A stretch of DNA of 64,000 bases from Proteles cristata cristata (lineage: Eukaryota > Chordata > Mammalia > Carnivora > Hyaenidae). Below are positions 21,850 to 31,258 of the stretch, one piece after another. The DNA lies in the NCBI GenBank assembly GCA_017311185.1, contig JAESUZ010003409.1:62001-126000 (forward strand), in the 5' to 3' direction. Position numbers and translations under genes: made by a program. The notes below the pieces were generated by a model. The model saw only the letters and a list, made by a program, of their open reading frames with translations, was not told the DNA's origin and made no database searches. Position 1 is the first letter of the stretch, and every line of letters starts with the position of its first letter.

Positions 21850-22625
21850 CAGCTAAAGGAACCAAGGCTCCTTGGAGAAGTGACTGACTTCAGGTCTGGC
21901 GCAGGAAATACGGAAGATGAGCCTGGAGCATCGTGAAGTGCCAGAGTGAGGACGTGCTCACAAAAGAAAGTGACGAAAAATATGAAAGGGTCACAGGAGC
22001 TGTCAAAGAGCTCCCGATGGTCAAAGTTGGAACGATTCGAACAACTAAATAAATCAGAGCAGAATTTAGATTATAAGCCCGAGTATAAAATAAATACCCA
22101 CAAGCCCATCCTGATATAAATAATTACTGAATAAATAAATAAATGGAGAGAGTAGACGGATCTCCCACGCAGAAGAATTCCAAACAAATCATGGGGACAC
22201 TGTGCCCTCAGGAGGGGGAGCCTGACTCCCCGTTCCTTAAATGTGGCTGCGCAGAGTGACTTCCTTCCAAAGAGTACGGCCCGATGCAGAAAAAAATTGA
22301 AACCTGACGGCGGGGAACCCTGACAAACACCTCAGCCAGGTGACCCCGGTTAGCGTGGGAAGTCAGGCTGACAGGCTGCGCGATGGTGGTGCTTCTCGGC
22401 TGTGCTCTCTCTCCCCGGACAAGGATCTCCGTCTCCCCGTGAGAGTCACAAACAAATCGAGGGACGTCCCACAGAACAGCGGACGAGCCCTCCTCAAACC
22501 TGTCCAAGTCATCAGAAGCAAGGAATGTCTGAGAAACGGTTACAGCTAACCGGAGCCCAAGGACATAGGACAATTAGACGGAACGCGGTCTTTGTCGTTC
22601 TCTTCTCTGATCCCTTTTGTTTTGA
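21850..22625 (+). mobile_element. Old L1 3'-UTR-type repeat, sense
   Basis: 'GAGCTCCCGATGGTCAAAGT', 'GAACAACTAAATAAATCAGA', 'CAGAAGAATTCCAAACAAAT', 'GAGTGACTTCCTTCCAAAGA', 'CTCAGCCAGGTGACC' and 'AAGGAATGTCTGAGAAAC' occur in the fixed order of a common mammalian L1 3'-end repeat (L1ME/L1M class). The 121-codon minus ORF at 22208-22573 lies antisense to it and is not a gene. Confidence 0.65.
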
Positions 22626-22687
22626 GAGTTAACAAACTCTTAGATGGTGTTATGTTTTATTTTATTTTTATTCTTTTATTCTTTTAT

Positions 22688-22866
22688 ATTTTTACTAAAA
22701 AATTTTAATGTATATTTATTTAATTTTGAGAGAGAGAGAGACAGGGGAGAGGCAGAGAGTGAAGGAGACAGAATCCTAAGCAGGCTCTGTGACATCGCCG
22801 GGCTTGAACCCACAAACAACGCATGAGACCAGATGCTCAACTGACTGAGCCACCCAGGTGCCCCTA
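22688..22866 (-). mobile_element. Feliform can-SINE, antisense, internally deleted
   Basis: The left tail and right head complement ('GAGCCACCCAGGTGCCCC') are intact, but the body is shortened: 'AGGCTCTGTGACATCGCCGG' joins sequence that is normally 20-30 bases apart. Confidence 0.88.
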
Positions 22867-23094
22867 TTACTATTATTATCTTAAAACAAATCACCTTGGC
22901 TGGGCAAGCCGTCGCTGTTTGCTTCCTCTGTCACTTCAGTAACCCAACGCTTCCCCATGATCTGGTTTTTGCAGAGCAACTAGCCTGATGCGTTAAGCAC
23001 ATGCATCTCATCATGCTACCTCATACTGCAAATCTGTCCTTTGCATCCATATAAAATACAGTCCTTACCAAATTCCCTTACCGTGCTAACATCT

Positions 23095-23955
23095 ACTTAC
23101 CAAAATCGAATCCAAAGTTCTCCCCGTCTCTTGACGACCTAAGAGCCGTGGCCAGCTCTCCACCCCCCACTCTGGCCGGCTGTCACGCAGACTCCCCTGA
23201 AACCCCAAACCAAGTCTTTCCCCATTTGGGGGCTGTGTGCACACTGTTCCCTTTGGGGGGATGCCTTCAGGAAGCTTTCCCCACAGCTGACTTCTCCTTC
23301 TAAATCTCACCTGTTACTTTATCTCCCTTCTGGTTCCTCGACGATCTTTCCGGGCGGGATGCTCCATGTGTGGTCAGTTCCTCTCCTTTTAACCTGTTGA
23401 TTCCCTCGCCAGGGCTCCTGCAACACACCCCCATCCTCGGTGTCAAAATACACCACCCCTTGGGGCGCCTGGGTGGCTTAGTCGGTTAAGCGTCCGACTT
23501 CGGCTCAGGTCATGATCTCGCGGTTCGTGGGTTCAAGCCCCGCGTCAGGCTCTGTGCTGACTGCCAACTCAGAGCCTGGAGCCTGTTTCAGTCTGTGACT
23601 CCCTCTCTCTCTGACCCTCTCCTGCTCACGCTGTCTCTCTCTCTCCTAGAAATAAAAAACAAACAAACAAACAAACAAAATACACCACCCTAAGAATCCA
23701 CGTTAGCATGAAGCTTATTTTGAGCTGAAGGCAACTAAGGAGAAGATGCAAGAACAGCCCTGTGTGCCCTCCTTGCCTCACGGCAGGAGGAGCAGAGCTC
23801 CCAGGACGTGGCACGTGGTCAGCCCACGTGGAGAAGAGTCCACAGAACACACCCCCAGATTCGCTGAACGCCCTGCTCCCTGTGGCCTGTGAGGGCAGGG
23901 ACCTCGTCCGCCCTGGTCACCACTGTATCCCAGCACTTGGCACCTCGCCCACGCT
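23095..23955 (+). mobile_element. LINE-2 3' part, sense, split by a young SINE
   Basis: Left part: 'TTTGGGGGGATGCCTTCAGG' and 'CTTCTAAATCTCACCTG' fit L2. Right part, past the SINE: 'TGTGAGGGCAGGGACCTCGT', 'TGGTCACCACTGTATCCCAG' and 'CACTTGGCACCTCG' are clear L2 3' words ending near 23955. The left half is less certain than the right. Confidence 0.65.
23461..23676 (+). mobile_element. Young-subfamily can-SINE
   Basis: 'GGCTTAGTCGGTTAAGCGTC', 'GACTGCCAACTCAGAGCC', 'CAGTCTGTGACTCCC' and 'CTCTCCTAGAAATAAA', with the tail extended as (AAAC)n. The duplication AAAATACACCACCC is perfect at 23445-23458 and 23677-23690. Confidence 0.94.
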
Positions 23956-24310
23956 CCATGCTTTTGATCACGAAAATGCAAAATGAATTGGCCAATGGGC
24001 ACGTCTTAGTACTAGCAACATATTTTAGATTCTTGTAGCTTTTGTTCCTAGTGGTTTTAATACATTTATTCTTCCAGAAGAATTTGTGGATTTTTTTGTT
24101 GTTGTTAAGGTAAAAATTCTGATAGAAATTTATTTGTATTTCCAGATTCATTGGGCGAGAATCAAACATATTTATAATATCAAGCCCTCCCATTCAGAGA
24201 TATGTCTGTCCATTTTTGAGATGTTCTTTTTAAGTCACTCAATAAAGCTTATAACTTTCTTCCTACAGGATGTTTTAGGTATTTTTTTCCCCAGCTGTTT
24301 TATATTTATA
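23956..24310 (-). mobile_element. LINE-1 ORF2 fragment, antisense
   Basis: The minus strand encodes an L1 ORF2-like stretch ('KIHKFFWKNKCIKTTRN' within 24193-23819), and the plus strand shows the complement words 'TTCCAGATTCATTGGGCGAG' and 'CCCTCCCATTCAGAGATATG'. Stops end the frame; it is a dead copy. Confidence 0.75.
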
Positions 24311-24378
24311 ATTTTATTTTATTTTATTTTATTTTATTTTTCTTAAATAGTTTATTGTCAAGTTGGTTTCCATTTTTA
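24311..24378 (-). mobile_element. Very short 3'-end fragment of a carnivore L1 with (TTTTA)n tail, probable
   Basis: (TTTTA)n at 24311-24341 is followed by 'TTTATTGTCAAGTTGGTTTCC', the complement of the extreme 3' end of the recent carnivore L1. Only about 35 bases of element remain, consistent with extreme 5' truncation. No clear duplication was found. Confidence 0.5.
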
Positions 24379-24639
24379 ACTTAAAAAAATCAGAATCTTT
24401 TGTTTTAATACATTTTATAATTATTATAAATTATACTTTATAAGTAGATTTATAAGTAATTCTTACTGATACATAAGAAATTATTGGACTTTATTTATTT
24501 TGTAATTAGCCTCTCTATTAAGCTGTAGTATGTTCTAGTACATTTTCAGTTTATTTTCCTTTCTTTTCCAGGCATACTAATCCACCAGCTTAAGACAATA
24601 ATTATAAGTTTTCTTTTTCTATCTTTAATTTCTCTTTGC
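24379..24639. other. AT-rich unassigned sequence
   Basis: No gene and no diagnostic repeat word; likely decayed LINE. Confidence 0.4.
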
Positions 24640-25348
24640 ATTTTTTAACATAGTATAATATGCATAACATAAAATTTGCCATTTAAACCATATTTAAGTG
24701 TATAATTTAGTGACATTTAGTACATTCACAGTGTCACCCAACCACCACCAGTATACACTTCCAGAACTTTTTCATCTTCTCAAACAGAAATGCGATTCCC
24801 ACTTAACGGTAAGTCTCAATTTCTCCTTCCCGCCAACAGCTGGTAACCTCTATATTATCTCGTGTCCCTGTGCATCTGCATCCTCTGGGTGCGTTATACA
24901 GGTGGGATTACACAATTTCTGACCATTTGTGTCTGGTTTACTTTATTTTGCATGACATTGTCCAGGCTCACCCATGTCGTGTGCGTATGAGAATTCCATC
25001 CCTTTCTATGGCTGTCTGTACAGACCATGTTTTACTCAGCTGCTCATCGGTTAATAAACACTTAGGTTGTTTCTACCTTTTGGACTTTGTGAGAAATTGG
25101 TATCTAATATTAGTGTCTAGAGGTGGAATTGCTGGATCATATAACAATTCTATGTCTCTTTCATATGTTTTTTTTTTTTTTTTGGCTTGACTAGGCAATC
25201 TCTTTGGAGGGAAAATGCATATACTTGTCTTGATCTTCACTTTTCTAGAGTTTTGCCATAAATTGTGATATTTTTTCTTGCATTAAAGTGGGCCTTTAAA
25301 GATAATGTTGATAAACCATGTTCCTTTCCTTAATTTACTAGGAATACA
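24640..25348 (-). mobile_element. LINE-1 3' UTR and ORF2 end, antisense
   Basis: 'AACATAAAATTTGCCATTTA', 'ATTCACAGTGTCACCCAACC', 'CTTCCAGAACTTTTTCATC', 'TGGAATTGCTGGATCATATA' and 'GATAAACCATGTTCCTTTCC' follow the reverse-complement order of an L1M 3' end. A T-run at 25168-25183 breaks it. Confidence 0.75.
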
Positions 25349-25373
25349 TGTGTGTGTGTGTGTGTGTGTGTGT
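25349..25373. repeat. (TG)n microsatellite
   Basis: An uninterrupted TG run directly left of the tail of an antisense SINE pair. It lies inside the composite bounded by GGAATACA repeats. Confidence 0.95.
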
Positions 25374-25380
25374 ATATAAA

Positions 25381-25599
25381 ATAATTTATTTATTTATTTA
25401 ATTTTATTGTTTTTATTGAGAGAGAGAGACAGCGTGAGCAGGGGAGGGTCAGAGAGAGAAGGAGACACAGAATCTGAAACAGGCTCCAGGCTCTGAGCTG
25501 GTTGTCAACACAGAGACCGACGCGGGACTTGAACCCACGAACCATGAGATCATGACCTGAGCTGAAGTCGGGCCCTTAACCGACTCAGCCACCCAGGTG
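25381..25599 (-). mobile_element. Can-SINE, antisense, inserted in the tail of a second SINE
   Basis: 'GGGTCAGAGAGAGAAGGAG' and 'CTGAGCTGGTTGTCAACACA' relate it to the young subfamily (complement of GTTGACAACCAGCTC). The head complement 'GCCACCCAGGTGCACTTAAT' runs straight into the tail of the next SINE. Confidence 0.9.
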
Positions 25600-25788
25600 C
25601 ACTTAATGTTTATTTTTGAGAGAGAAAGTGTGAGCTAGGGAGGGACAGAGAGAGAGGGAGACACAGAATCCGAAGCAGGTTCTAGGCTCTGAACTGTCAG
25701 CACAGTCGTGAGGCTCGACCTACAAACCTTGAGATCATGACCTGAGACAAAGTCGGATGCTTAACCCACCAAGCCACCCAGGAGCCCT
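25600..25788 (-). mobile_element. Feliform can-SINE, antisense, older member of tandem pair
   Basis: The body 'CTGAACTGTCAGCACAG' is the older form, and the head complement ends 'CCACCCAGGAGCCC'. GGAATACA at 25341-25348 and 25789-25796 brackets both SINEs and the (TG)n, consistent with this copy inserting first. Confidence 0.9.
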
Positions 25789-25800
25789 GGAATACAAATA

Positions 25801-25997
25801 TTTTTTGATGTCAGACTTGTATTTTCATTTTTATCAAATTCCATCTCAGTGTGTATTTAAAAAATAAGAGATTAATTTTCTTTATGAACAATTTATATTA
25901 TGAATGGTATTAATTGATTTTCTTAAGTATAAGCCATTCTTGTTTTCTTATTTTAATAATATCTTGATGTTAATTCTTTTTTATGTGGCACTGAGTT
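25801..25997. other. AT-rich unassigned sequence
   Basis: No gene; possibly the continuation of the L1 to the left. Confidence 0.4.
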
Positions 25998-26011
25998 AAA
26001 TTTCCCCCTTT

Positions 26012-26250
26012 AAAAAATTATTTTAATGTTTACTTTTGAGAGACAGAGACAGACGTGAGCAGGGGAGGGGCAGAGAGAGAGAATCTGCTTAACCCACTGA
26101 GCTACCCAGGCACCCCATGAGACAGAGAATCCGAAGCAGGCTCCAGGCTGTCAGCACAGAGCCCGACACAGAGCTCGAACTCACGACTGTGAGATCATGA
26201 GTGGGGCTGAAGCTGGACACGTAACTGACTGAGCCCCCCAGGTGCCCCTC
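26012..26250 (-). mobile_element. Rearranged can-SINE, antisense, head sequence duplicated inside body
   Basis: A complement-of-head segment ('TGAGCTACCCAGGCACCCC') occurs in the middle (about 26098-26116), then the body restarts with 'GAGACAGAGAATCCGAAGC' and a second head complement closes the element. The flanks AAATTTCCCCCTTT (25998-26011) and AAATCTCCCCTTTT (26251-26264) form one duplication, so this is one locus with an internal rearrangement. Confidence 0.88.
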
Positions 26251-26264
26251 AAATCTCCCCTTTT

Positions 26265-27137
26265 TAAAAATTAATTTTTAATCTCATGGAAGCTTTATAT
26301 ACAAATATGGTCCATATAAATTCTTCTGTTTGAAACTTATTGAACTTATTTTTCTGCCAATTATGTGATCAATTTTACACTTCATGAATTTTAGATAAGA
26401 TGTAGCCTAAGTATCAAATTCTTTTTAGTACATATACAGTTAAATTTAATATTAATTTAAAATTTTATTTCATAACTCTATTCCTATTTCTATATTCTTA
26501 TTCCATTTCTGCCTTCCTGACCTATTATGGTCTGACAACTGGTCTTCTATCATTTGTATTGGCATTCATTTCTCCTTTTACATTATACTTTCTACAGATA
26601 CACGGACGTGAGGTGATTCAACACATAAAAATTCGTTGTGGTTACTTTTTCTTTCTTTCTTTTTTATTATGGCTACTTTTTCATTGTAAATTATGTTTTT
26701 CATAAGGATAAAGTAACCATCTTTGTAGTCTAATGGCTTTTTAAACATTTCCTTCAACTTTATTTCGTGTAAAGTAAACTGATCTTGGCTTTCTGTCTGC
26801 TTGACGTAGGTTGCTTCTCGTTTTGCTTTTGCTTTTTACTGCTATGTTTCAGGAATGCCTTTTATAAACAGCACATTTCATTTCCCATTACAGAATCACT
26901 CCCATTTCAGAAGGGAGTTTGGCTTAGTTCCAAACATCATCATAATTGATAATATCTGGCCCTCCCTTTTTCTGTGTGCTGTTTTAAAGGTTTTCTTTTG
27001 CTTCTTTATAAATGGCTTTATTTTTTTTAATCTGTTATATCATTTGAAAAAATATTTATAGTTCTATGGATATCCATATTTATATCTGTAATTTGGGTTT
27101 CTATTCCTAATTAAGATTAAATTTTTTAAAACTTTCT
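26265..27137. other. AT-rich unassigned sequence
   Basis: T-rich on the plus strand, likely decayed antisense LINE, but no diagnostic words. No ORF beyond 68 codons. Confidence 0.4.
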
Positions 27138-27350
27138 GCACATCTGGGTGGCTCAGTCAGTTAAGTGTCTGGCTCTTGAGTTTGGATCAGGTCATGACCC
27201 ATGGCTTCGTGGGTAGAGCCCTGCATCGGGCTCTGCGCTGGCAGCTCTGATCCTGCTTGGGATTCTCTCTCTCTGTCCTCTCTCTCTGCCCCACCCCTAC
27301 TTACACTGTCTCTCTCAAGTAAATAAACTTTTAAAAACTAAAAAAAAAAA
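27138..27350 (+). mobile_element. Older can-SINE ('GGCTCTTGAG' form)
   Basis: Head 'GCACATCTGGGTGGCTCAGT' and 'GTGTCTGGCTCTTGAGTTTG' mark an older carnivore SINE form than the 'GACTTCGGCTC' copies. The tail is AAATAAACTTTTAAAAACT plus an A run. Confidence 0.9.
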
Positions 27351-28045
27351 CCCTTTCCATTTATATTTCACCAATGATCAAACTCAAGAAGGGAGTAATA
27401 TCTGGGTTCAGAAATAGAAATTTAACAACTTTACATCCTTGTCTTAATCTTTGTTTCTGTTATCTGAGATTTTAGATCTTGATTGATATTTTTAAATTTT
27501 TCCCTTTTATATACTATTTCCTCTGCAAAAATAATTTTTTATTTGCCTTCCATTTCATAATCAGATTTGCATGTTTAGTCTTATCTCTGTTTAAGTGGTA
27601 GGTTCACCACCATTTCATCTATGACATGATTTTCCCATTCTTCACTTTTGATGTTTCTCCTTTCTCAGGCGGTTGGGAAACGCCCTTGAGATGGCCTTCA
27701 AGGGTGGTGTATTTCAGAGCCCTTAAGCATCTCCTATGGTTTTCTGTTGCCCTGAAACCTGACTAATACAATTCTTGGGTCACATCATTTCCCCCTTAAA
27801 ATCTCTGTAGCTGTTAATCCATTGTCTTTTCGCAGCTGAAGTGGCAGAGAAGCCAGTTTGACTTTGTTTCTCTTTTTAGGAAAGCTTTTCTCTCTGTACA
27901 CACATGGGCACGGTTTTCTTCATTTCTGACACTAAAGCCACACACGCAGGGGGTGGGCTCTTTCACTTGACTTTTGTCTGAGATGTGGGATCATATACTC
28001 GACTACGATTCATTGTATTTGGTGCCCAGGCAAGAATTGTCAGGC
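27351..28045. other. Unassigned sequence
   Basis: AT-rich to about 27650, then balanced. No gene. A decayed LINE is possible on the left. Confidence 0.4.
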
Positions 28046-28300
28046 TTCCTTCAGGTCAAGGGTGTCCCTTGACTTTTCACACTCAAGGACACATGTCCTT
28101 TCCAGGTAGAAGTTGTGAGGCCAATTCATGCTTTGCCAGGCCCCTCTTCCCACTGTCATGGTGACCGGAAGTTTCCCAACCAACTGCTGTGTCATCATGA
28201 ACCTATAGTGTGAGCAAGAAATAAACCCTTCATTCTGGAAGTCGTGATTTTGGAGGCTTCTGTTCCCACGGCACAACCCAACTGATTCTGAGTCACAGGA
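28046..28300 (+). mobile_element. LTR-like repeat (ERVL-MaLR type), tentative
   Basis: 'GTGTGAGCAAGAAATAAACC' followed by 'TTCTGTTCCCACGGCACAAC' resembles the polyadenylation-signal end of MaLR-type LTRs. Only the 3' end is suggestive and no coding region is present. Confidence 0.4.
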
Positions 28301-28680
28301 AGGTGACCCTTCAATCAGGCACACACACGTCTTCTTCCTCACCTAAGGCAGTTCCCAAACTTCCTGGTCTCAGATTCAACAGTTTTTGAGGACCTTCTTC
28401 TGCAAACTTTTGTCTGTGTGGGATAGCTTTACCAATAATTTGCCATATTACAAATTAAAAAACTGAGAATTAGAATACGTTTTTCTTAATTAATCTAAAA
28501 TAAAATAATAAACTCATTTAGTCTTAGCATTAACAGCACACTTTTTAATAAAGACTATATTTTCTAGAACAAAATAGAATTTAGTGAGTGGCGTTGCTTT
28601 ATATTTTTGCAAATCTCTTTATGAGGGGATTATCAAAAAATAGGTAAATTCTCAGACCTTCTTCTTCATCCACTTTGCTG
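28301..28680. other. AT-rich unassigned sequence
   Basis: No gene or recognised repeat. Confidence 0.4.
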
Positions 28681-28695
28681 CATTATGTTATTTAT

Positions 28696-28911
28696 GCATT
28701 TATTTATTTTATTTAAAAAATTGTTTGACATTTATTTACTTTTAAGAGTAAAAGTGGGGAAGGGGCAGAGAGAGAGATAGAATCCACAGCAGGCTCCAGG
28801 CTCCGAGCTGCCAGCACAGAGGGAACATGCGGGGCTCGAACCTACAAACTGTGAGATCATGACCTGAGCTGAAGTTGGATGATTAACCTACTGAGCCACT
28901 CGGGTGTCCCT
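28696..28911 (-). mobile_element. Feliform can-SINE, antisense
   Basis: T/A-rich tail at left and head complement 'GAGCCACTCGGGTGTCCC' at right. The flanks CATTATGTTATTT (28681) and AATTATGTTGTTT (28913) form a decayed duplication. Confidence 0.88.
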
Positions 28912-28924
28912 GAATTATGTTGTT

Positions 28925-29225
28925 TTGACCGAAGTAGATGAAGAAAATCCAACAACACATGGTTATGTAGTTGGAGAAGAGAGGAGAGATTTTAGATACT
29001 TTTTGAATATTAATGGATATTTCTCTTTGATATGACAAAATAACGTGAGTTCTCCTGTGGATTCTGTAACTTTATCAGTGAGCTTTTCATTCCCTGTTAC
29101 ATTAAAACCCACTGGTCTACCTGGCATTTCAAATGGATCTTTTCTGACAGCATGCATTAGTCTTTGGGAAATATTAATTTGCTGAGCCTTATAGATCTTT
29201 CAAAGGCTTACACATTTCATTGCAC
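28925..29225. other. Unassigned sequence between two SINEs
   Basis: Balanced to AT-rich, no repeat recognised. The 64-codon minus ORF has no domain. Confidence 0.4.
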
Positions 29226-29240
29226 CACATTAAATATCAC

Positions 29241-29423
29241 GGGGGCACCTAGGGGGCTCAGTTGGTTAAGCAGCGTGCTTGATTTTGGCTCAGCTCATGA
29301 TCTCACAGTTTGTGAGTTTGAGCCCTGAGTCGAGCTCTGCTCTGCTTGGGATTCTCTCTCTCCCTCTCTCTCTGCCTCTCCCCTGCTTGCACTTTCTCTC
29401 AAAAAAAAAATTGAAAATATTTT
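29241..29423 (+). mobile_element. Can-SINE, shortened body
   Basis: Head 'GGGGGCACCTAGGGGGCTCAG'. The body jumps from 'GAGTCGAGCTCTG' to 'CTCTGCTTGGGATTCTC', so the CAGAGCCTGG segment is missing. The duplication TAAATATCAC / TAAAAATCAC is decayed. Confidence 0.88.
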
Positions 29424-29520
29424 TAAAAATCACATTAGTTAATTTGTTAGCCACTATCTCATCAGAAAAGATCTGATGGGTTGGAAAACTGTCAGACTCA
29501 TGGTGGCGAATCTTAAAAAG

Positions 29521-29542
29521 TTTAAGATTTTTAAATCTTAAA
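29521..29542. repeat. Perfect inverted repeat, 10-bp arms, 2-bp spacer
   Basis: TTTAAGATTT (29521-29530) is the exact reverse complement of AAATCTTAAA (29533-29542). It abuts the left target-site duplication of the next SINE. Confidence 0.85.
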
Positions 29543-29553
29543 AAATTCTAATT

Positions 29554-29772
29554 GGGACGCCTGGGTGGCTTAGTCGGTTAGGCGTCCGACTTTCGCTCAG
29601 GTCATGGTCTCGCGGTTTGTGGGTTCGGGCCCCGCGTCGGGCTCTGTGCTGACTGCCAGCTTGGAGCCTGGAGCCTATTTCGGAGTCTGTGACTCCCTCT
29701 GTCTCTGACCCTCCCCTGCTCACGCTGTCTCTCTCTCTCTCTCTCTCCTAGAAATAAATAAAAATATTTTTA
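29554..29772 (+). mobile_element. Young-subfamily can-SINE
   Basis: 'GGCTTAGTCGGTTAGGCGTC', 'GACTTTCGCTCAGG', 'GACTGCCAGCTTGGAGCC', long CT tract and 'CCTAGAAATAAATAAAAAT'. The duplication AAAAAATTCTAATT is perfect at 29540-29553 and 29773-29786. Confidence 0.95.
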
Positions 29773-30009
29773 AAAAAATTCTAATTTCCTCTTAAAAGTC
29801 CACATTGTATCATTAGCAGCAACTGCTGTCAGTTATCCTTGAAGTGACAGGTTTGCTTTGCTCATTTTTGATTAAAAGTTGCCACGTGCCTGCCTCTGAG
29901 TAAGTGTAAGGTATCAGTTACTCATTCTGTAAAAATGCTACATTATGGAAAGGAGTGGCCAGTGTTTCCAGACACTGGAACAATCATTGTACCTCTCTGG
30001 GTGGGACGG

Positions 30010-30480
30010 GGCTTCCTGCCCATCTACGACAGTGTAACAAGTTATTCCCAAAGTCAGCAGCTTACCACAAACACAGACATTTGCCATCTAACACAGTTGC
30101 TGTGGGTCAGGAATCTGGGATTCTGGCTCAGGGTCTCTCATGAAGTTGCACTCCAGATGTTGGCTGGGGCTGTGTCATCTGAAAGCTTGACTGGGGATGG
30201 AAGAGTCACTTCCAAGATGGCGCCCTCACATGCCTGGTGCGTTCATGCTGGTTATTGGCAGTGGACTTTACTTCCTTTCCATGAGGGCCTCTCCAGACGG
30301 CTTCTTGAGTCCCTTCAGAACATGACAGCTGCCTCCCCAGAGGGAGAGATCTAGGACACAAGAAGGAAGGCATGGTGTCTTCATGACTTAGCCTCGGAAG
30401 CTATACACCATTATTTCCTCAATATAATTTTGGTTACATAGGTTGCCCCTATTCAGTGTGGGAGACTACGGGGGAGTGGG
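30010..30480 (-). mobile_element. ERVL-MaLR LTR (MLT1-type), antisense
   Basis: 'CTGTGGGTCAGGAATCTGGG', 'GGCTCAGGGTCTCTCATGAA', 'AAAGCTTGACTGGGGATGGA', 'TCCAAGATGGCGCC', 'GAGGGCCTCTCCAGACGGCT', 'GACTTAGCCTCGGAAGC' and 'TTCAGTGTGGGAGACTAC' follow the reverse-complement order of one solitary MaLR LTR class. The 139-codon plus ORF across it is spurious. Confidence 0.7.
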
Positions 30481-30624
30481 ATCAGCAGCGATGGGTGCCA
30501 CTGGGGTGTCATGGAGGCCCAGTGCCACAGTGGAACCCTCAGAATATGAAAGGGCCAAGATTTCGTGTCAGGACTTGTACTGTTACAGCCAAGACATTCT
30601 TAAATGAAACCTGCATTTTAATTT

Positions 30625-30836
30625 TATTTAAAAAAATTTTTAAAGTTTATTTATTTCTTTTGAGAGAGAGAGTGAGTGGGAAGGACTAGAGAAAGAGGGA
30701 GGGAGAGAATCCCAAGCAGGTTCCACACTGTCAGCACAGAGCCCAATGCAGGATTCGAACTCATGAACTGTGTTACCAGGGCTTGAGCCAAAAACAAGAG
30801 TTGGACGCTTAACCAACAGAGCCACCCCAGCACCTC
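30625..30836 (-). mobile_element. Older can-SINE, antisense
   Basis: The body 'CACTGTCAGCACAGAGCCCA' and 'AACAAGAGTTGGACGCTTAA' mark the older 'ACTCTTGATTTTGGCTC' form. The flanks CTGCATTTTAA and CTGGCATTTTTAA are a decayed duplication. Confidence 0.88.
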
Positions 30837-31029
30837 CAAAACTGGCATTTTTAAGATCCAGGTACCTGGGGAGAGAGAATACGATGGCCAGTAATAGTTT
30901 GGTGCCACAGCTTTGACTCAAGCTTAGGCACTAGAATTTTACCCATGGTTGATTTTGTGCTATCATTGCAAGTAAAAACTCTGTGAAAATGAGCAAATAA
31001 CATCATGGTATTATTAAGAAAATAGTTTT

Positions 31030-31244
31030 TTTTTTAATGTTTTTATTTATTTTCAGGAGAGAGAGAGAGAGACAGCGTGAGCAGGGGAGGGTCAGAGATA
31101 GAGGGAGTCACAGACTGAAACAGGCTTCAGGCTCTGAGCTGGCAGCCAGCACAGAGCCCGACGCGGGGCCCGAACCCACGTACCGCGAGATCATGACCTA
31201 AGCGAAAGTCGGACGCTTAACCGACTAAGCCACCCAGGCGCCCC
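31030..31244 (-). mobile_element. Young-subfamily can-SINE, antisense, perfect TSD
   Basis: Complement of the young markers ('GAGCTGGCAGCCAGCACAG', 'AGCGAAAGTCGGACGCTTAA', 'ACTAAGCCACCCAGGCGCCC'). The duplication AAGAAAATAGTTTT is perfect at 31016-31029 and 31245-31258. Confidence 0.95.
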
Positions 31245-31258
31245 AAGAAAATAGTTTT

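Noticed and set aside
22208..22573. 121-codon minus ORF
   Set aside because: It is antisense to an old L1 3'-end-type repeat whose word order explains the DNA.
30010..30480. 139-codon plus ORF (29935-30354)
   Set aside because: It crosses an antisense MaLR LTR; the DNA is explained by the repeat.
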